NCBI GenBank assembly: GCA_021018815.1
Contig: JAITYX010000004.1
Coordinates: 11,810,001-11,874,000, forward strand
Length of the DNA stretch: 64,000 nucleotides
Reading direction: 5' to 3'
Source of the DNA: Talinum fruticosum
Lineage: Eukaryota; Streptophyta; Magnoliopsida; Caryophyllales; Talinaceae
A program made the position numbers and the translations under genes. Shown here piece after piece: positions 61,667 through 64,000 of this stretch. The notes under the pieces are model-generated. The model saw only the letters and a program-made list of their open reading frames with translations. It ran no database searches and was not told where the DNA came from. Position 1 is the stretch's first letter. Each line of letters starts with the position of its first letter.

Positions 61667-61879
61667 TGTCGGGTTTAAGAGGGTACAAAGTCAACTCTAA
61701 CTTTTCTCTCTCATAACTGTGACGAATGAGTGAATGAATGCCCCCGCTTTGAGTGGGACCCGCTTCTCTTTTACGGCCATGTGAAAGTTGTCTCTTTGTC
61801 GGGTGCCGGTCCCCTCTTTCGGATCCTTCCATTCTGGATTTCAGCGTCCGAGTCGACCACCCACCACCGACACGTGTCC
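61667..61879. promoter_or_regulatory. Distal AuxRE cluster with second G-box
   Basis: TGTCGG at 61667-61672, TGTCTC at 61789-61794, TGTCGG at 61797-61802, and the inverted form CCGACA at 61867-61872. CCGACA overlaps a second GACACGTGTCC (61869-61879). The cluster lies 0.87-1.08 kb upstream of the AUX/IAA ATG. TGTCGG is the higher-affinity ARF site. The stretch 61020-61660 between the two regulatory blocks is AT-rich with no gene, as is 61880-62230. Confidence 0.5.
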
Positions 61880-62233
61880 CCCTTTCTCTCTCTCTTTCTG
61901 CATGTTCCCGGTTAGATACGGTGTCACTGTCTCCCCGCGGTCTTTCAGTACTTTGGTAATTACGGATTATTTCCAGCTCTTTTGCAGGAGTATTTAATTT
62001 TTAATTTTTGTTATTTAATTTATGATCTAATTTTGGTAGCTTTGTAGGAGTATTTAATTAGATTGTTATATTTTTACATTCATTTCTTAATAATGCGTAG
62101 GTAATTCAATACAAAATAATGTAAAATTTAATATTTTTTGACAGAAAAAATTTAGATGTATTGAATGTCGATCACAATTTTTAAATTGTTGTATGTTTTA
62201 AGGGTTTATGAATGTTTTATTCTTCATCACTTA

Positions 62234-62504
62234 CTCCCTCAATTTCAAAATACATGTCACTTTAATTAACTTTTTTCGTTTTATAAGATTTGTCATTTTA
62301 CAATTCCAATGATATATTAATGATTAATTTATTAATTTTATCCTTATTAATCGCTTTATTTATCTCTTTTTCTCATTAATTTTCTTCATTTTAAATAAAA
62401 TATTAAAACGATTTGGTTTTTTAACAAAAAATGTTGTCATGAATTTAGTGCTTCCTTGGTAACCCCATAACTTTAAAACGACAAATATTTTAAAATGGAT
62501 GGAG
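62234..62504. mobile_element. Stowaway-like MITE
   Basis: A 271-bp element between TA dinucleotides (62232-62233 and 62505-62506). The left end is CTCCCTCAATTTCAAAATA; the right end read inward is CTCCATCCATTTTAAAATA. Non-coding. A degenerate repeat of ATTAGTGCTCATT-type motifs follows at 62515-62660. Confidence 0.65.
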
Positions 62505-63305
62505 TATTATAAATACTTATATTAATATTTTGTATTTATAAATACTGATAACACTCATTAGTGCCTATTAGCATTGATTAGTGCTCATTGGCATTGAGAT
62601 AGCATCAATCAAAGTTGACCAGTATAAATTAGCATTCATCAGTAATAATTAACATCTATAAATACTAGTTGATGATAAATTATTTATGATAAATTTAAAA
62701 AAAAACATCAAGGAAAAATATTTATAAGGATTCTTACTAGCCATTTATTAATATGGCCTTATATTAATGGTGGAAATAGAAGACATATGTCTCTTGTTGA
62801 GTAACTAATACAATTTCATTAAATTTTAATATCTCGAACTTTGGGTCATGTTGGCCATAACCATAATATTTCGAATTATCGATTTATTTTCTATTATGCT
62901 TACCTTTAATATGAATATTTTTTAATATTCCGCATTTTGAAAAATCAATGATTGGTGGCATGGAATCAAGTCAACTATGATTAGTTTTTTAAATTATATG
63001 AGATATAAAAATATTAATGTTAAAAGTAAGGATGGTATGGAGTAAATTTATAGTTAGGATATTACAAACATAACCCAAAGTTCAAAATATTAAAATCTAA
63101 AAATTTCTGAAATATATTAATACTCAAAATTTTATAACCTAAACTTCTCAATGAATTATATGAATCTATAAACATCTAATCATTTTTATACATAGTTTGA
63201 TAATAAATCTTGAATCTTATTGAAAATTTGCTATTAAAAGGAACTTGAACATATTTATTTATGTGATTAACCAGATCAGGTGTTTTTCAGGGTTAATATC
63301 ATACT

Positions 63306-63568
63306 TATTCTAGTTCAAAATACTTGTCGTCTTAAAATTATGAGGGAATATCAAGGAATCACAAAATTCGTGACAAATTTGATGTAAAAGACCAAGTTGT
63401 CCTAAAATTTTATTAGAAATGAAGAAAAGCAATAAAAAAGGGGAAAAAATTAATAAGAATAAACTCGGTAAACAAGTCATTAAAATGTTATTAGAATTGT
63501 AAAGTGACAAATATGATAAAATGAAAAAAATTAGTTAAAATGACGGATATTGTGAAATGGAGAGAATA
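63306..63568. mobile_element. Diverged Stowaway-like MITE
   Basis: The left end TATTCTAGTTCAAAATACTT and the right end read inward TATTCTCTCCATTTCACAAT form imperfect inverted repeats that continue as TTGTCGTCTTAA and CCGTCATTTTAA. Size and ends resemble the element at 62234-62504. The remaining DNA at 62660-63305 and 63569-64000 is AT-rich with no gene. Confidence 0.5.
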
Positions 63569-64000
63569 GACCAGGGCCACATGTTAGTAGCAAAGCATGG
63601 CATGTGCTTGGGACGGGGTGTTTGGGCCTTGAAATAAATTTTTGTCATTTTATAATATGGGTCTATAAATCCGAGATAACAATAAAATTTATACCGTCGT
63701 TTTTACTTGAATAAAGAACGTCTTGTTTCAAATATAAATGCTAATAAAACTCATAATCTTTATTAAAACACTAATAATATGAATATACTAGTTTATCTAT
63801 GTGGGATTATTTTTATAAAAAATTATGAGGTATTGACTTTATTTTGGCTAATAAATACTTCACTTACATTTAAATAAATATGATATAAACACAATATTGG
63901 TTCATACGTTAACAGTCTCACCCCTAATAAGAACACACGTTGGAATCATAAATACATAGTTAATTTTACATTATTGTATAAAAAGATTATATCTTTACTT

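Noticed and set aside
1..64000. CRISPR arrays, bacterial operons or plasmid features
   Set aside because: Nothing of this kind is present; the sequence is plant nuclear DNA.

Overview
The window is nuclear DNA from a eudicot plant. The genes have introns with GT-AG borders, and the products (chloroplast-targeted glycerate kinase, AUX/IAA repressor, VAS1/ISS1-type aminotransferase) belong to plants. The repeats are a plant LINE, a Ty3/gypsy chromovirus and plant-type MITEs. The species cannot be named from the sequence.

Genes: (1) 109-5571, minus strand: the 5' half of an ISS1/VAS1-type aminotransferase, cut off by the left window edge. (2) 30263-42929, plus strand: a complete 12-exon D-glycerate 3-kinase (GLYK). 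(3) 47636-48423, minus: a CDI-like nucleotide-diphospho-sugar transferase with one homopolymer frameshift. (4) about 55065-56143, minus: a decayed At4g15970-like nucleotide-sugar transferase. (5) 59690-60798, minus: a four-exon AUX/IAA gene, probably IAA15. Genes 1, 2 and 5 are in the order of Arabidopsis At1g80360 - At1g80380 - At1g80390, so the window is an ancestral microsynteny block. The cyclin gene At1g80370 is not seen. Its place, between genes 1 and 2, holds about 23 kb of mobile DNA.

Mobile DNA: a full-length 5.4-kb LINE (7477-12880) with a 19-bp target duplication; two minus-strand LINE fragments (about 13.2-13.7 kb and 16.66-17.47 kb); a diverged tandem array of about 356-bp units that was hit by two retroposon insertions; and an 11.8-kb Ty3/gypsy chromovirus (17498-29321, Tekay/Del-like) with 2.68-kb LTRs and a 5-bp target duplication. 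Introns and spacers carry hAT-like and Stowaway-like MITEs.

Most notable points: the gypsy element's frameshifts and LTR-LTR differences fall mainly at CAG/CTG trinucleotides, which suggests methylation-linked consensus errors rather than decay. The same element has an extra acidic ORF upstream of gag with a SUMO-interaction-like motif. The AUX/IAA promoter carries clustered auxin-response elements and a repeated palindromic G-box. In GLYK, a 3.6-kb intron separates the transit-peptide exon from the next in-frame ATG.
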